Assembly: GCF_000420545.1 (NCBI RefSeq)
Contig: NZ_ATVD01000002.1
Span: 434,001 to 498,000 of the forward strand
Direction: 5' to 3'
DNA length: 64,000 bases
Source of the DNA: Arenimonas oryziterrae DSM 21050 = YC6267
Lineage (GTDB): Bacteria; Pseudomonadota; Gammaproteobacteria; Xanthomonadales; Xanthomonadaceae
Shown here: piece after piece, positions 56,870 to 64,000 of the stretch
Numbering within the stretch: the first letter of the stretch is position 1
Layout of the letters: every line of letters begins with the position of its first letter
The notes under the pieces: generated by a model
Database searches by the model: none
Told to the model about the DNA's origin: nothing
The model's input: only the letters and a program-made list of their open reading frames with translations
Translations under genes and position numbers: made by a program

Positions 56870-57410
56870 CCGGATCGCGGCGGGTGGCGAGTTCGATCGT
56901 CACGGTCGTCACGTCGTCCATGACCTGCACCTGGCCGTCCTGCACGAACACCTGCAGCTTCATGTTGCGGTTCGCGAGCGCGACGAGCGCCTGCACCTGA
57001 TCCTGCGAAAGATCGAACACCGACAGGTTCTTGCAGCGTTCGACCGCGTCGGAAATCTTGTCCCACCAGATGTCGGCACTGCGGCCGCTGTAGGTCAGCA
57101 GCACGACCTTGCGCGCCCGACCGCAGGCCTTGCGGATGCGCTGTTCGTCCGGCTGGCCGATGTCGATCCACAGGTCGATCACGCCGGTCAGATCGCGGTC
57201 CCACAGATCGGGTTCGTCGTCGGTGCTGATGCCCTTGCCGAAGGCCAGCGACTCGCTCGCATGCAGCGCGAAGGCGAGCAGACGCACCATCAAACGCTCT
57301 TCGGTTTCGGACGGATGCTGGGCCAGGGTCAGGGTGTGTGCCTGGTAGTAGTGCCGATCCATGTCGCTGATCTGCAACTCACATTTGTAGATCGTCGCCT
57401 TGACGGCCAT
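56859..57410 (-). CDS. yaeQ: YaeQ family protein
   Basis: The 183-residue protein has the YaeQ length (181 in E. coli) and features MDRHYYQAHTLTLAQHPSE, GISTDDEPDLWDRDLTG and WIDIGQPDEQRIRKACGRA. The fold is related to PD-(D/E)XK nucleases, with the acidic cluster conserved, but the biological role is unsettled. ATG 57410 (MAVKATIYK) has AAGGTG upstream. Confidence 0.93.
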   Translation of the reverse strand: MAVKATIYKCELQISDMDRHYYQAHTLTLAQHPSETEERLMVRLLAFALHASESLAFGKGISTDDEPDLWDRDLTGVIDLWIDIGQPDEQRIRKACGRARKVVLLTYSGRSADIWWDKISDAVERCKNLSVFDLSQDQVQALVALANRNMKLQVFVQDGQVQVMDDVTTVTIELATRRDPANS

Positions 57411-57471
57411 GCGCACACCTTCGGAAAGCCAGGTGGCGATTGTAGCGTGTGCGTCGCAGACGCGAGGCTGT

Positions 57472-58755
57472 CTAGCGGCGGATCTCGCGCAGAGCCTGTG
57501 CGAGCAGCGTCAGGCCTTCGTCGAGAATCGCGTCCTCGACCGTGATCGGCACCAGCACGCGGATCGTATTGGCGTAGACGCCGCAGGACAGCAGGATCAG
57601 ACCCAGATCCGCAGCCCGCGCCGTCAGCGCTTTCGCGGCCTCGGCATCAGGTGAGTTGCTGGTACCGGGCACGATCAGTTCGAACGCCGTCATGCCGCCC
57701 AGACCGCGGATCTCACCGATGCCCAAGGTCGGATCCGACTGCAGCGCGCCGACAGACGACCGGATGCGTTCCCCGATGGCCGCCGAACGCGCGAGCAGAC
57801 CTTCCTTCTCGATCGCCTCGAACACCGCCAACGCCGCCGCGCAGGCCACGGGATTGCCGCCGTACGTGCCGCCCAGGCCACCCACGGCCGGCGCATCCAT
57901 GATGTCCGCACGCCCTACCACGCCGGCCAGCGGCAGTCCGCCGCCGATGGATTTGGCCACGGTGATGAGGTCGGCCTGCACGTCGTAATGTTCCATCGCG
58001 AACATCTTTCCGGTGCGCGCGAAACCGCTTTGCACTTCGTCGGCGATCAGCACGATGCCGTGTTCGTCGCACAAATGCCGCAGTGCGTGCAGGAACTCCA
58101 CCGGCGCCACGGTGAATCCACCCTCGCCCTGCACGGGTTCGATGAGGATGGCGGCGACGCGAGCGGGTTCGATGTCGTATTTGAACAATTGCGCGATGTC
58201 CGCCAACGCATCGGTCACGCTGACACCGTGATAGTCGTGCGGAAAACGCGCGTGATAGATGTCGGCGGGAAACGGCCCGAAACCGAGCTTGTACGGCGCG
58301 ACCTTGCCGGTCAGCGCCATGCCCAGCATCGTGCGGCCATGGAACCCGCCGGAAAACGCGATCACGCCCGGGCGCCGCGTATGCGCACGCGCGATCTTCA
58401 CCGCGTTCTCGACGGCTTCTGCGCCGGTAGTGACGAACAGGGATTTCACCGGGCCGGCGATCGGGGCGGCGGCATTGAGCTTCTCGGCGAGCGCGATGTA
58501 CGGCTCGTAGGGCATCACCTGGAAACAGCTGTGGATGAACCCCTCGAGCTGCCGCCGGATCGCCGCCATCACGCCCGGATGCCGATGCCCGGTATTGAGC
58601 ACGCCGATGCCGCCAGCGAAATCGATGTAGCGTCGGCCGTCGGCGTCCCATATCTCGGCGTTGAGCGCACGCACGGCGTAACGCTGCGTGGCATGACCGA
58701 CGCCGCGCGCGACGGCGGCCTCGCGGCGACGCTGAAGATCGGCGTTCTGGCTCAT
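57472..58755 (-). CDS. gabT: 4-aminobutyrate aminotransferase
   Basis: GabT transfers the amino group of 4-aminobutyrate to 2-oxoglutarate. The 427-residue protein has the PLP-binding Lys268 in LITVAKSIGGGLPLAG, the same residue number as in E. coli GabT, plus FVTTGAEAVENAVKIAR, GGFHGRTMLGMALTG and LIADEVQSGFARTGK. No gabD is adjacent, so GABA degradation cannot be fully assigned here; related omega-aminotransferases are the alternative. Confidence 0.93.
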   Translation of the reverse strand: MSQNADLQRRREAAVARGVGHATQRYAVRALNAEIWDADGRRYIDFAGGIGVLNTGHRHPGVMAAIRRQLEGFIHSCFQVMPYEPYIALAEKLNAAAPIAGPVKSLFVTTGAEAVENAVKIARAHTRRPGVIAFSGGFHGRTMLGMALTGKVAPYKLGFGPFPADIYHARFPHDYHGVSVTDALADIAQLFKYDIEPARVAAILIEPVQGEGGFTVAPVEFLHALRHLCDEHGIVLIADEVQSGFARTGKMFAMEHYDVQADLITVAKSIGGGLPLAGVVGRADIMDAPAVGGLGGTYGGNPVACAAALAVFEAIEKEGLLARSAAIGERIRSSVGALQSDPTLGIGEIRGLGGMTAFELIVPGTSNSPDAEAAKALTARAADLGLILLSCGVYANTIRVLVPITVEDAILDEGLTLLAQALREIRR

Positions 58756-58779
58756 GGCTGTCTCCGGCGCGAGATCGTT

Positions 58780-58786
58780 TAATATA
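58780..58786. promoter_or_regulatory. AT-rich core, candidate -10 in the gabT-peroxiredoxin gap
   Basis: TAATATA stands out in a GC-rich gap shared by divergent gabT and the peroxiredoxin gene. It could be a -10 in either direction, but no paired -35 is convincing. Confidence 0.3.
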
Positions 58787-58898
58787 TCGAACGCCCCATT
58801 CAACACCCGGGCGGCCAGGGCTGCAAGCGACTGGAACCGGTCGTCTGCGCCGACGCTGCCGCTCGTCCTCACCGGCCCCCAGCCCCTTGGAGTAGCGC

Positions 58899-59555
58899 AT
58901 GCTCAACGTCGGCGACCTCGCCCCCGCGTTCCATCTCGGCACCGATTCGGGAAAGAAATTTTCCAGCGCCGGCCTCAAGGGCACGCGCTACGTGCTGTAT
59001 TTCTATCCCAAGGACGATACGCCCGGCTGCACGAAAGAAGCTTGCGGCTTTCGCGACAACTTGCCGGCCTTCGACAAGCTCGGCGTGCCGGTGTTCGGCG
59101 TCAGCGCCGACGACGAGAACCGCCACGCGAAGTTCGCGAAGAAGTACGGACTGAATTTTCCGCTGTTGTCCGACCCCGATCATGTCCTGCTCGATGCCTA
59201 TGGCGTGTGGGTGGAAAAAAGCCTGTACGGGCGCAAGTATTTCGGCATCCTGCGCAGCACCTTCGTGGTCGGTCGCGATGGCCGCATCGAACACGTCTGG
59301 GACAAGGTCAACACGAACACGCATGCCGACGACGTGATGGCGTATCTGAGCGGCCAGCCGGCCGTGGCCGCGAAACCTGCGGCGAAGAAAGCTGCGGCGC
59401 CGGCAAAGAAGGTAGCGGCGAAGAAGACCGCCACGAAAAAAGTCGCGCTGAAAAAGGCCGCGGCAAAAAAGGTCGTCGCGAAAAAAGCACCCGCCAAAAA
59501 AGCTGCGCGCAAACCGGCGGCCCGGAAAACTGTCGCGCCGGCGCGCAAGCGCTAG
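58899..59555 (+). CDS. Peroxiredoxin (Bcp/PrxQ type) with histone-H1-like basic tail
   Basis: Residues 1-153 are an atypical 2-Cys peroxiredoxin with the peroxidatic Cys44 and resolving Cys49 in TPGCTKEACGF, reducing hydroperoxides with thioredoxin. Residues 154-218 form a separate Lys/Ala-rich tail with repeated KKA/AAKK units, like the C-terminal tails of histone H1 and bacterial H1-like proteins. Bcp normally stops near residue 155, so the tail is an extension. It may bind DNA or polyanions; this is inferred. It lies 24 bases before the EamA gene. Confidence 0.93.
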   Translation: MLNVGDLAPAFHLGTDSGKKFSSAGLKGTRYVLYFYPKDDTPGCTKEACGFRDNLPAFDKLGVPVFGVSADDENRHAKFAKKYGLNFPLLSDPDHVLLDAYGVWVEKSLYGRKYFGILRSTFVVGRDGRIEHVWDKVNTNTHADDVMAYLSGQPAVAAKPAAKKAAAPAKKVAAKKTATKKVALKKAAAKKVVAKKAPAKKAARKPAARKTVAPARKR

Positions 59556-59579
59556 ACCCCGGGCCAAGACACGACAGGC

Positions 59580-60521
59580 ATGAACGAACACCGCCGAGCC
59601 CAGTGGCAGATCCATTTTTGCGTGCTGCTGTGGGGCTTCACTGCGATCCTGGGCAAGGCGATCACGCTGTCGGCGCTCGCGCTGGTGTGGTGGCGCATGG
59701 GACTGGTCACGCTCGCGTTGCTGGTCTTGCCGCGCGTCTGGCGCGGACTGCGCGCACTCACGCCGCGGCTGCTGGCGATCTATGCGGGCATCGGCGTGGT
59801 CGTGGCCCTGCATTGGCTGAGCTTCTACGGATCGATCAAGCTCGCGAACGCCTCGGTCGCGGTGACCTGCATCGCCTTGAGTCCGGCCTTTCTCGCAGCG
59901 GTGGAACCCTGGCTCACCGGCCGGCGTTTCGATGCGCGCGAACTCGCGCTGGGCCTGGCGGTCGTGCCGGGCGTGGCCCTGGTCGTGGGCGGCGTTCCCG
60001 CCGGCATGCACACGGGCATGATCGTGGGCGCGATCTCGGCGTTCCTGGTGGCGATCTTCGGGGCGCTCAACAAACGTTTCGTCGATCGGGCCGATGCGTT
60101 GACGGTGACCTGCGTGGAACTGGGCGCCGGCGCCCTGTTCCTCACGCTGATCACGCCGCTGGTTGCCCCGCTGATCGGCAACCCGGGGCCGATGTTTCCC
60201 GTGCCCGACACGCACGATGCGATCCTGCTCGTGGTGCTGGCCATGGGCTGCACGCTGCTGCCGTTCGCACTTTCGCTCAAGGCGCTGCGTCATCTGAGTG
60301 CGTTCGGCGCGCAACTGGCGATCAACCTCGAGCCGGTGTACGCGATCATTCTGGCGATCGTGCTGCTCGGCGAACAACGCGAGCTGACGCCGCAGTTCTA
60401 CGCGGGCGTAGCGATCATCCTGCTCGCCGTCTTCGTGCACCCCTTCCTCAGCCGCCGCCCCGACCGCCTCCCGCAAGCCGACGTCCTCGCCTGCGCCGAG
60501 GCCAAAAACGTCGCGGAATAG
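59580..60521 (+). CDS. EamA/DMT-superfamily permease
   Basis: The 313-residue protein has ten membrane helices in two EamA repeats, with the repeat feature ALHWLSFYGSIKLANASVAV and the second-repeat LSAFGAQLAINLEPVYAIILAI. EamA transporters export amino acids, sugars or drugs; the substrate is not predictable. It follows the peroxiredoxin gene by 24 bases. Confidence 0.9.
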   Translation: MNEHRRAQWQIHFCVLLWGFTAILGKAITLSALALVWWRMGLVTLALLVLPRVWRGLRALTPRLLAIYAGIGVVVALHWLSFYGSIKLANASVAVTCIALSPAFLAAVEPWLTGRRFDARELALGLAVVPGVALVVGGVPAGMHTGMIVGAISAFLVAIFGALNKRFVDRADALTVTCVELGAGALFLTLITPLVAPLIGNPGPMFPVPDTHDAILLVVLAMGCTLLPFALSLKALRHLSAFGAQLAINLEPVYAIILAIVLLGEQRELTPQFYAGVAIILLAVFVHPFLSRRPDRLPQADVLACAEAKNVAE

Positions 60522-60557
60522 CCTTCGCCTCGGATGCGCAGGCGAGACGTGCGAATC

Positions 60558-60580
60558 GCCAGCAAGCTGGCTCCCACGGG
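60558..60580. repeat. REP-like palindrome, family B
   Basis: GCCAGC AA GCTGGC then TCCCACGGG. It is a small hairpin with a conserved downstream tail, like REP elements of pseudomonads and relatives. It lies between the EamA and response-regulator genes. Confidence 0.6.
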
Positions 60581-60667
60581 GGACGGGTGGGACGGCGTGA
60601 TTGCCAGCGCGCCGGGCTCAGGCGAAACTGTGGCTTGAGTCACAGACCCGGGGAGGGGACGCCGACC

Positions 60668-61252
60668 ATGGCCATGTTCGACCTGTTCAAGCGGATCTTC
60701 AGCACCAGTCACGACAGCAAACCGGCGCTCCTGCCCGAGGCCACGCCCACCCCCGACGCCCCCCTTCCCGAATTGCCCCTGATGCCGACCGGCTCCGAGC
60801 GCCGGGTGAAATCGCGCGTCAATGCCCGCGAGGGCACCCGCGTTCTGATCATCGACGACTCCGCGACCATCGTGGCCCTGCTTCGTCGCATGATGAAACA
60901 GAACAGCTACGAGACCTTCGAGGCCGGCGACGCCGAATCAGGCATCGAGATCGCGCGCACCGAACGCCCCGGCCTGATCTTCCTGGACATCGTGCTGCCC
61001 GGCATGAACGGCTTCGAGGCCCTGCGCCGCCTGCGCCGCGATCCGCTGACCAAGGACGTGCCGATCATCATGATCAGCGGCAACGAGCAGGCGACCGAAC
61101 AGTTCTACGCCCATCGCATCGGCGCCGACGACTTCATGAAGAAACCCTTTGCGCGTGCCGAGGTATTCGCCCGCATCGAACGCCTGCTCGACAAGGACCT
61201 GGTGCCGCGCCGACCGAGCGCCCAGGAACCCGAGAGCGAGACGCAGGACTGA
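60668..61252 (+). CDS. Response regulator receiver protein with N-terminal extension
   Basis: The 194-residue protein has an unusual, Pro-rich N-terminal extension (about 1-55) and a receiver domain (about 57-177) with the acidic pair D63/D64 (LIIDDSATIV), phospho-acceptor Asp107 (LIFLDIVLPGMNG) and Lys in FMKKPFARAEVF. It is most like PilG/PilH type receivers. No output domain or kinase is adjacent, so its partner is unknown. ATG 60668 has GGGGAGGGGA upstream. Confidence 0.9.
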   Translation: MAMFDLFKRIFSTSHDSKPALLPEATPTPDAPLPELPLMPTGSERRVKSRVNAREGTRVLIIDDSATIVALLRRMMKQNSYETFEAGDAESGIEIARTERPGLIFLDIVLPGMNGFEALRRLRRDPLTKDVPIIMISGNEQATEQFYAHRIGADDFMKKPFARAEVFARIERLLDKDLVPRRPSAQEPESETQD

Positions 61253-61319
61253 CGGCACCCTCGACACGCGGGCAATCCAAGCTATATTCCGGCCCTTGTC
61301 CGTCTGGCCGGAGAGTTGC

Positions 61320-63542
61320 ATGGCACGTGTGTTCGGGAACCTCAAATGGAGTTTGGCCGCCGCGCTACTGGTAGCGGGCGTCGCGTCCCAGGCCGATATG
61401 CGGCCGTCACCCCCCGCCAGCAGCACCGGCGCCAGCGCGGAATCTCCCGCGACCGACGACATCCCGTTCGCCTCGCCGCACGCTGCCGCGGTCACCGAAG
61501 CGAGCGCGCCGCAGGCCTGGGGCGGACCGCGCACCGGCAGCGAACCAACCCTGTCGGACCGCGTCGTCGATTACGACATCCACGCCACGCTCGATCCGGT
61601 CAAGCACACCATCGATGGCCAGCAGAAGCTGACCTGGCGCAACCGCAGCGATCGCGAGATCCGCAGCGTCTACCTGCACCTGTATCTCAATGCCTTTGAA
61701 AGCAGCGGCAGCACGTACTACAGCGAGCAGCGCAATCTCGACTTCACCTTCCGCAGCGACGTGCCGGTCGAAGACGGCGAATGGGGCCATATCGAACTGC
61801 GCTCGGTCCTGCAGAACGGGCAGAAGGTCGCCTGGTCCTTCGTGCATCCCGACGATGGCCCGGCCACCGACCACACCGTCGTGCGCTTCGATCTGCCTAC
61901 GCCGGTCGCGCCCGGCGGCAGCACGACGATCGACATCGGTTTCCATGACCAACTGCCGCGTGTGGTTTCGCGCACGGGCTATTTCGGCAGCTTCCATCTG
62001 GTCGGCCAGTGGTTCCCGAAGATCGGCGTGCTCGAGCTCGCCGGCGAACGCGGTGCGACCGCGCCGCGCTGGAACGTGCACGAGATGCACACCAACAGTG
62101 AGTTCTACGCCGACTACGGCCACTACGACGTCAAGCTGACCGTGCCCAAGGGCTACACGGTCGGCGCGACGGGCGAGGAAACCGGCGCGCCGGTCGAGAA
62201 GAACGGTCTGGTCACGCACCGTTTCGTGCAGGGCGACGTGCATGACTTCGCCTGGACCGCCGACAACCGCACCGCGAAACCGCTCGAAGGCACCTATCAC
62301 GGCCCGGGCAGCCCGCCGGTCAAGGTGCGCGTGCTGTTCCCGCCCGAGTTCGCCTCGAATGCGGCGCCCGCGCTGAAGGCGACGATCGATTCGCTGAAGT
62401 ATTTCTCGCAGACGCTCGGTCCGTATCCGTACAACACCGTCACGGTCGTCATCCCGCCCAAGAACGCCGACGAAGCCGGCGGCATGGAGTACCCGACCTT
62501 CTTCACCGCCGAAAGCTACGACGACGTCACGCCGGACACGCTGGCCTCGCACGGTCTGGACTTCGTCACCATCCATGAATTCGGCCACGGCTATTTCTAC
62601 GGCCTGCTCGGCTCGAACGAATTCGAAGAGCCGATGCTCGACGAAGGCCTGAACGAGTACTGGGACATGCGCATGCTGCGCGCCAAGGGCGCCGACATCC
62701 ATGTGACCACGCCCTTCCTGCGCCGTATCGGCATCGAACCAGTGGTCGCCCCGTTCGCGTTCGAACGCGGCGGCGCCTCGATCTGGGAGCCGGCCGATGG
62801 CGTGGGCTTCAACTCCTGGGATCGCCTGTCCAGCGGCAGCTACGGCACGGTGTATTCGCGCACGGCGACCATGATGCGCGACCTCGAAGCGCATCTGGGC
62901 ACGGACGTGACCGAGCGCGCTTTCAAGGTGTATTACGCGCGCTGGAAATTCCGTCATCCGAGCATCGCCGACCTGCGCGATACCCTCGCCGAAGTCAGCG
63001 GCCGCCCGGAACTGGTCGACGCTTATTTCGCCCAGCAGGTGTACGCCACGCGCAAGGTCGACGACCGCATCGCGAACTTCGCCAGCGTCGAACAGAAGCC
63101 GCAGCCGGGCACGAGCGAGGTCAAGGGCAAGTGGGTCGAGGTGACCGCCGAGCAGGCCGACAAACTGGCCGACGATCAGCGCGATGCCTGGAAAAAAGCG
63201 CACCCGAAAGCAAAACCGGGCGAAGGCCCGTTCCCCTACCGCACCACCGTGACCCTGCGTCGCCAGGGCGCGGCGGTACCGCAGACGCTGGTGGTGAAAT
63301 TCGCCGATGGCTCAAGCGAGACCGTGCACTGGAACGAGAATCGCGCCTGGGCGCGGTTCGTGTGGACCAAGCCGGTCAAGGCGGTCTCGGCCGAGCTCGA
63401 TCCGCAGGGCCTGAATCTGCTCGACGCCAACAAGCTTGACGACAGCCGCACGCTCGAACCGGATCCGTCGGCCTCGCGCCGCTGGTCCAGCGATGTCGCT
63501 GCCGTCATCGAAACCGCCTATTCCCTGCTGGTGACCCTATGA
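61320..63542 (+). CDS. Exported M1 family metallopeptidase
   Basis: The 740-residue protein has a signal peptide and an M1 aminopeptidase core. The zinc site is HEFGHGYFYGLLG with the third ligand Glu 19 residues after the second His (MLDEGLNEYWD), exactly HEXXH-X18-E. The GAMEN-like exopeptidase loop reads EAGGMEYPTFF. It would trim peptides in the periplasm or at the surface. It is coupled to the next gene by an ATGA overlap. Confidence 0.93.
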   Translation: MARVFGNLKWSLAAALLVAGVASQADMRPSPPASSTGASAESPATDDIPFASPHAAAVTEASAPQAWGGPRTGSEPTLSDRVVDYDIHATLDPVKHTIDGQQKLTWRNRSDREIRSVYLHLYLNAFESSGSTYYSEQRNLDFTFRSDVPVEDGEWGHIELRSVLQNGQKVAWSFVHPDDGPATDHTVVRFDLPTPVAPGGSTTIDIGFHDQLPRVVSRTGYFGSFHLVGQWFPKIGVLELAGERGATAPRWNVHEMHTNSEFYADYGHYDVKLTVPKGYTVGATGEETGAPVEKNGLVTHRFVQGDVHDFAWTADNRTAKPLEGTYHGPGSPPVKVRVLFPPEFASNAAPALKATIDSLKYFSQTLGPYPYNTVTVVIPPKNADEAGGMEYPTFFTAESYDDVTPDTLASHGLDFVTIHEFGHGYFYGLLGSNEFEEPMLDEGLNEYWDMRMLRAKGADIHVTTPFLRRIGIEPVVAPFAFERGGASIWEPADGVGFNSWDRLSSGSYGTVYSRTATMMRDLEAHLGTDVTERAFKVYYARWKFRHPSIADLRDTLAEVSGRPELVDAYFAQQVYATRKVDDRIANFASVEQKPQPGTSEVKGKWVEVTAEQADKLADDQRDAWKKAHPKAKPGEGPFPYRTTVTLRRQGAAVPQTLVVKFADGSSETVHWNENRAWARFVWTKPVKAVSAELDPQGLNLLDANKLDDSRTLEPDPSASRRWSSDVAAVIETAYSLLVTL

Positions 63543-64000
63543 GCTCCTCGACCTCCCGCGTGGGCCTGACCACGCCGCTGCGCGCCTACGCCTCTGCCTT
63601 GCAGTGGCGCTTGCTGCTGCTGTGGCTCGCCGGCCTGCTGCTGCCCACCGCGATCCTGACGCTGCCGATCAGCGGAATGCTGTCCAGGCACATGGACAAC
63701 TCCGTGCACTCGCTTGCCCTGGCCCAGCGTCTGGATGTGAATGCGTTCGCCGACATGCTCGGCGTGCTGCGCGCGATCAGCCCCGTGCTGGGCAATGCCA
63801 GCCTGCTGGCCACGATCGTCGCGCTGCTGTTGTCGCCGCTGCTGACCGGCATGGCGATCACCGCCGTCCGTGCCGGTCGCGCACCGGGCTTCGGCGATCT
63901 GCTGCGCGGCGGCGTGAGCGAATATGGCCGCCTGTTCCGTCTGCTGCTGGTGGGCATCCTGCCGATGATCGTCGCATTCGTGATCGCGACGGCGGCTTAT
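63539..64000 (+). CDS. Membrane protein, truncated by the window end
   Basis: 154 codons are visible, with hydrophobic segments around residues 24-45, 86-110 and 135-154. No family is recognised; the pattern suits an integral membrane protein with a loop of the kind GMAITAVRAGRAPGFGDLLR. The ATG overlaps the M1 peptidase stop (ATGA), so the two are probably co-translated partners. The end lies outside the window. Confidence 0.8.
   Translation, partial: MSSSTSRVGLTTPLRAYASALQWRLLLLWLAGLLLPTAILTLPISGMLSRHMDNSVHSLALAQRLDVNAFADMLGVLRAISPVLGNASLLATIVALLLSPLLTGMAITAVRAGRAPGFGDLLRGGVSEYGRLFRLLLVGILPMIVAFVIATAAY

Overview
The window is about 64 kb of GC-rich chromosome from a gammaproteobacterium, most likely Lysobacterales/Xanthomonadales and plausibly a Rhodanobacteraceae-type member. 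This placement rests on the core gene order pyrG-kdsA-(lipoprotein)-eno-ftsB-ispD-ispF-truD next to surE-pcm-nlpD, on rpsB-tsf, and on xanthomonad-type stem-loop repeats; it is not based on 16S or a database search. No insertion sequence, prophage, CRISPR array, tRNA or rRNA was seen. Genes are densely packed, and about a dozen neighbours are coupled by a 4-base NTGA start/stop overlap. No intergenic stretch exceeds 300 bases; the longest is about 260 bases (25369-25631).

Region by region. 1-1270: 3' end of rpsB and all of tsf, closed by a terminator. 1289-5110 (minus): AIM24-like protein, then the block surE-pcm-yqaA(DedA)-nlpD with no rpoS after nlpD. 5198-6183 (plus): an Smr-domain protein and a small membrane protein. 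6195-13163 (minus): the core operon pyrG, kdsA, a lipoprotein, eno, ftsB, ispD, ispF, truD. 13293-17189 (plus): parE and an exported S9 peptidase. 17271-24741 (minus): N-formylglutamate amidohydrolase, a D-amino-acid dehydrogenase-like enzyme, three tandem DUF418 membrane proteins and a SlyD-like isomerase. 24805-31360: NlpC/P60 lipoprotein and two DEAD-box RNA helicases (RhlE-like and DeaD) flanking a dicarboxylate symporter, a small membrane protein and HemJ. 31409-38131: DUF4349 lipoprotein divergent from a GntR regulator, which leads an operon of an exported S41-like peptidase and an exported TPR protein, followed by a CurA-type reductase and a BaiN/YhiN-type flavoprotein. 38142-44657: a membrane-anchored protein, acyl-CoA dehydrogenase, a repeat cluster, DUF1415 plus a 26-residue mini-protein, an Old Yellow Enzyme, a MAPEG protein and a PadR/HAAS sensor pair. 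44802-48920: LigB-type dioxygenase, a secreted GH44 glycanase, TfoX-like protein and a class II aldolase. 48990-55156: methyltransferase, exported cyclophilin, TPR-sulfotransferase and a TonB-dependent receptor. 55277-64000: DUF2785 protein, Cys-cluster protein, GIY-YIG and YaeQ nuclease-fold proteins, GabT, a peroxiredoxin with a histone-H1-like tail, an EamA permease, a response regulator, an M1 peptidase and a truncated membrane protein.

Most of the window is housekeeping: translation, isoprenoid and KDO precursors, cell division, glycolysis and stationary-phase repair. The accessory interest lies in the peroxiredoxin with a basic DNA-binding-like tail, the GntR-led operon of two exported proteins sharing one TPR module (preceded by a perfect 22-bp palindrome and probably leaderless), the DUF418 triplet, the sulfotransferase/TonB-receptor pair and an apparent CTG start codon. 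I found no gene cluster that I can confidently call a wholly new system; the GntR/S41/TPR operon is the strongest candidate for a described-nowhere functional unit.
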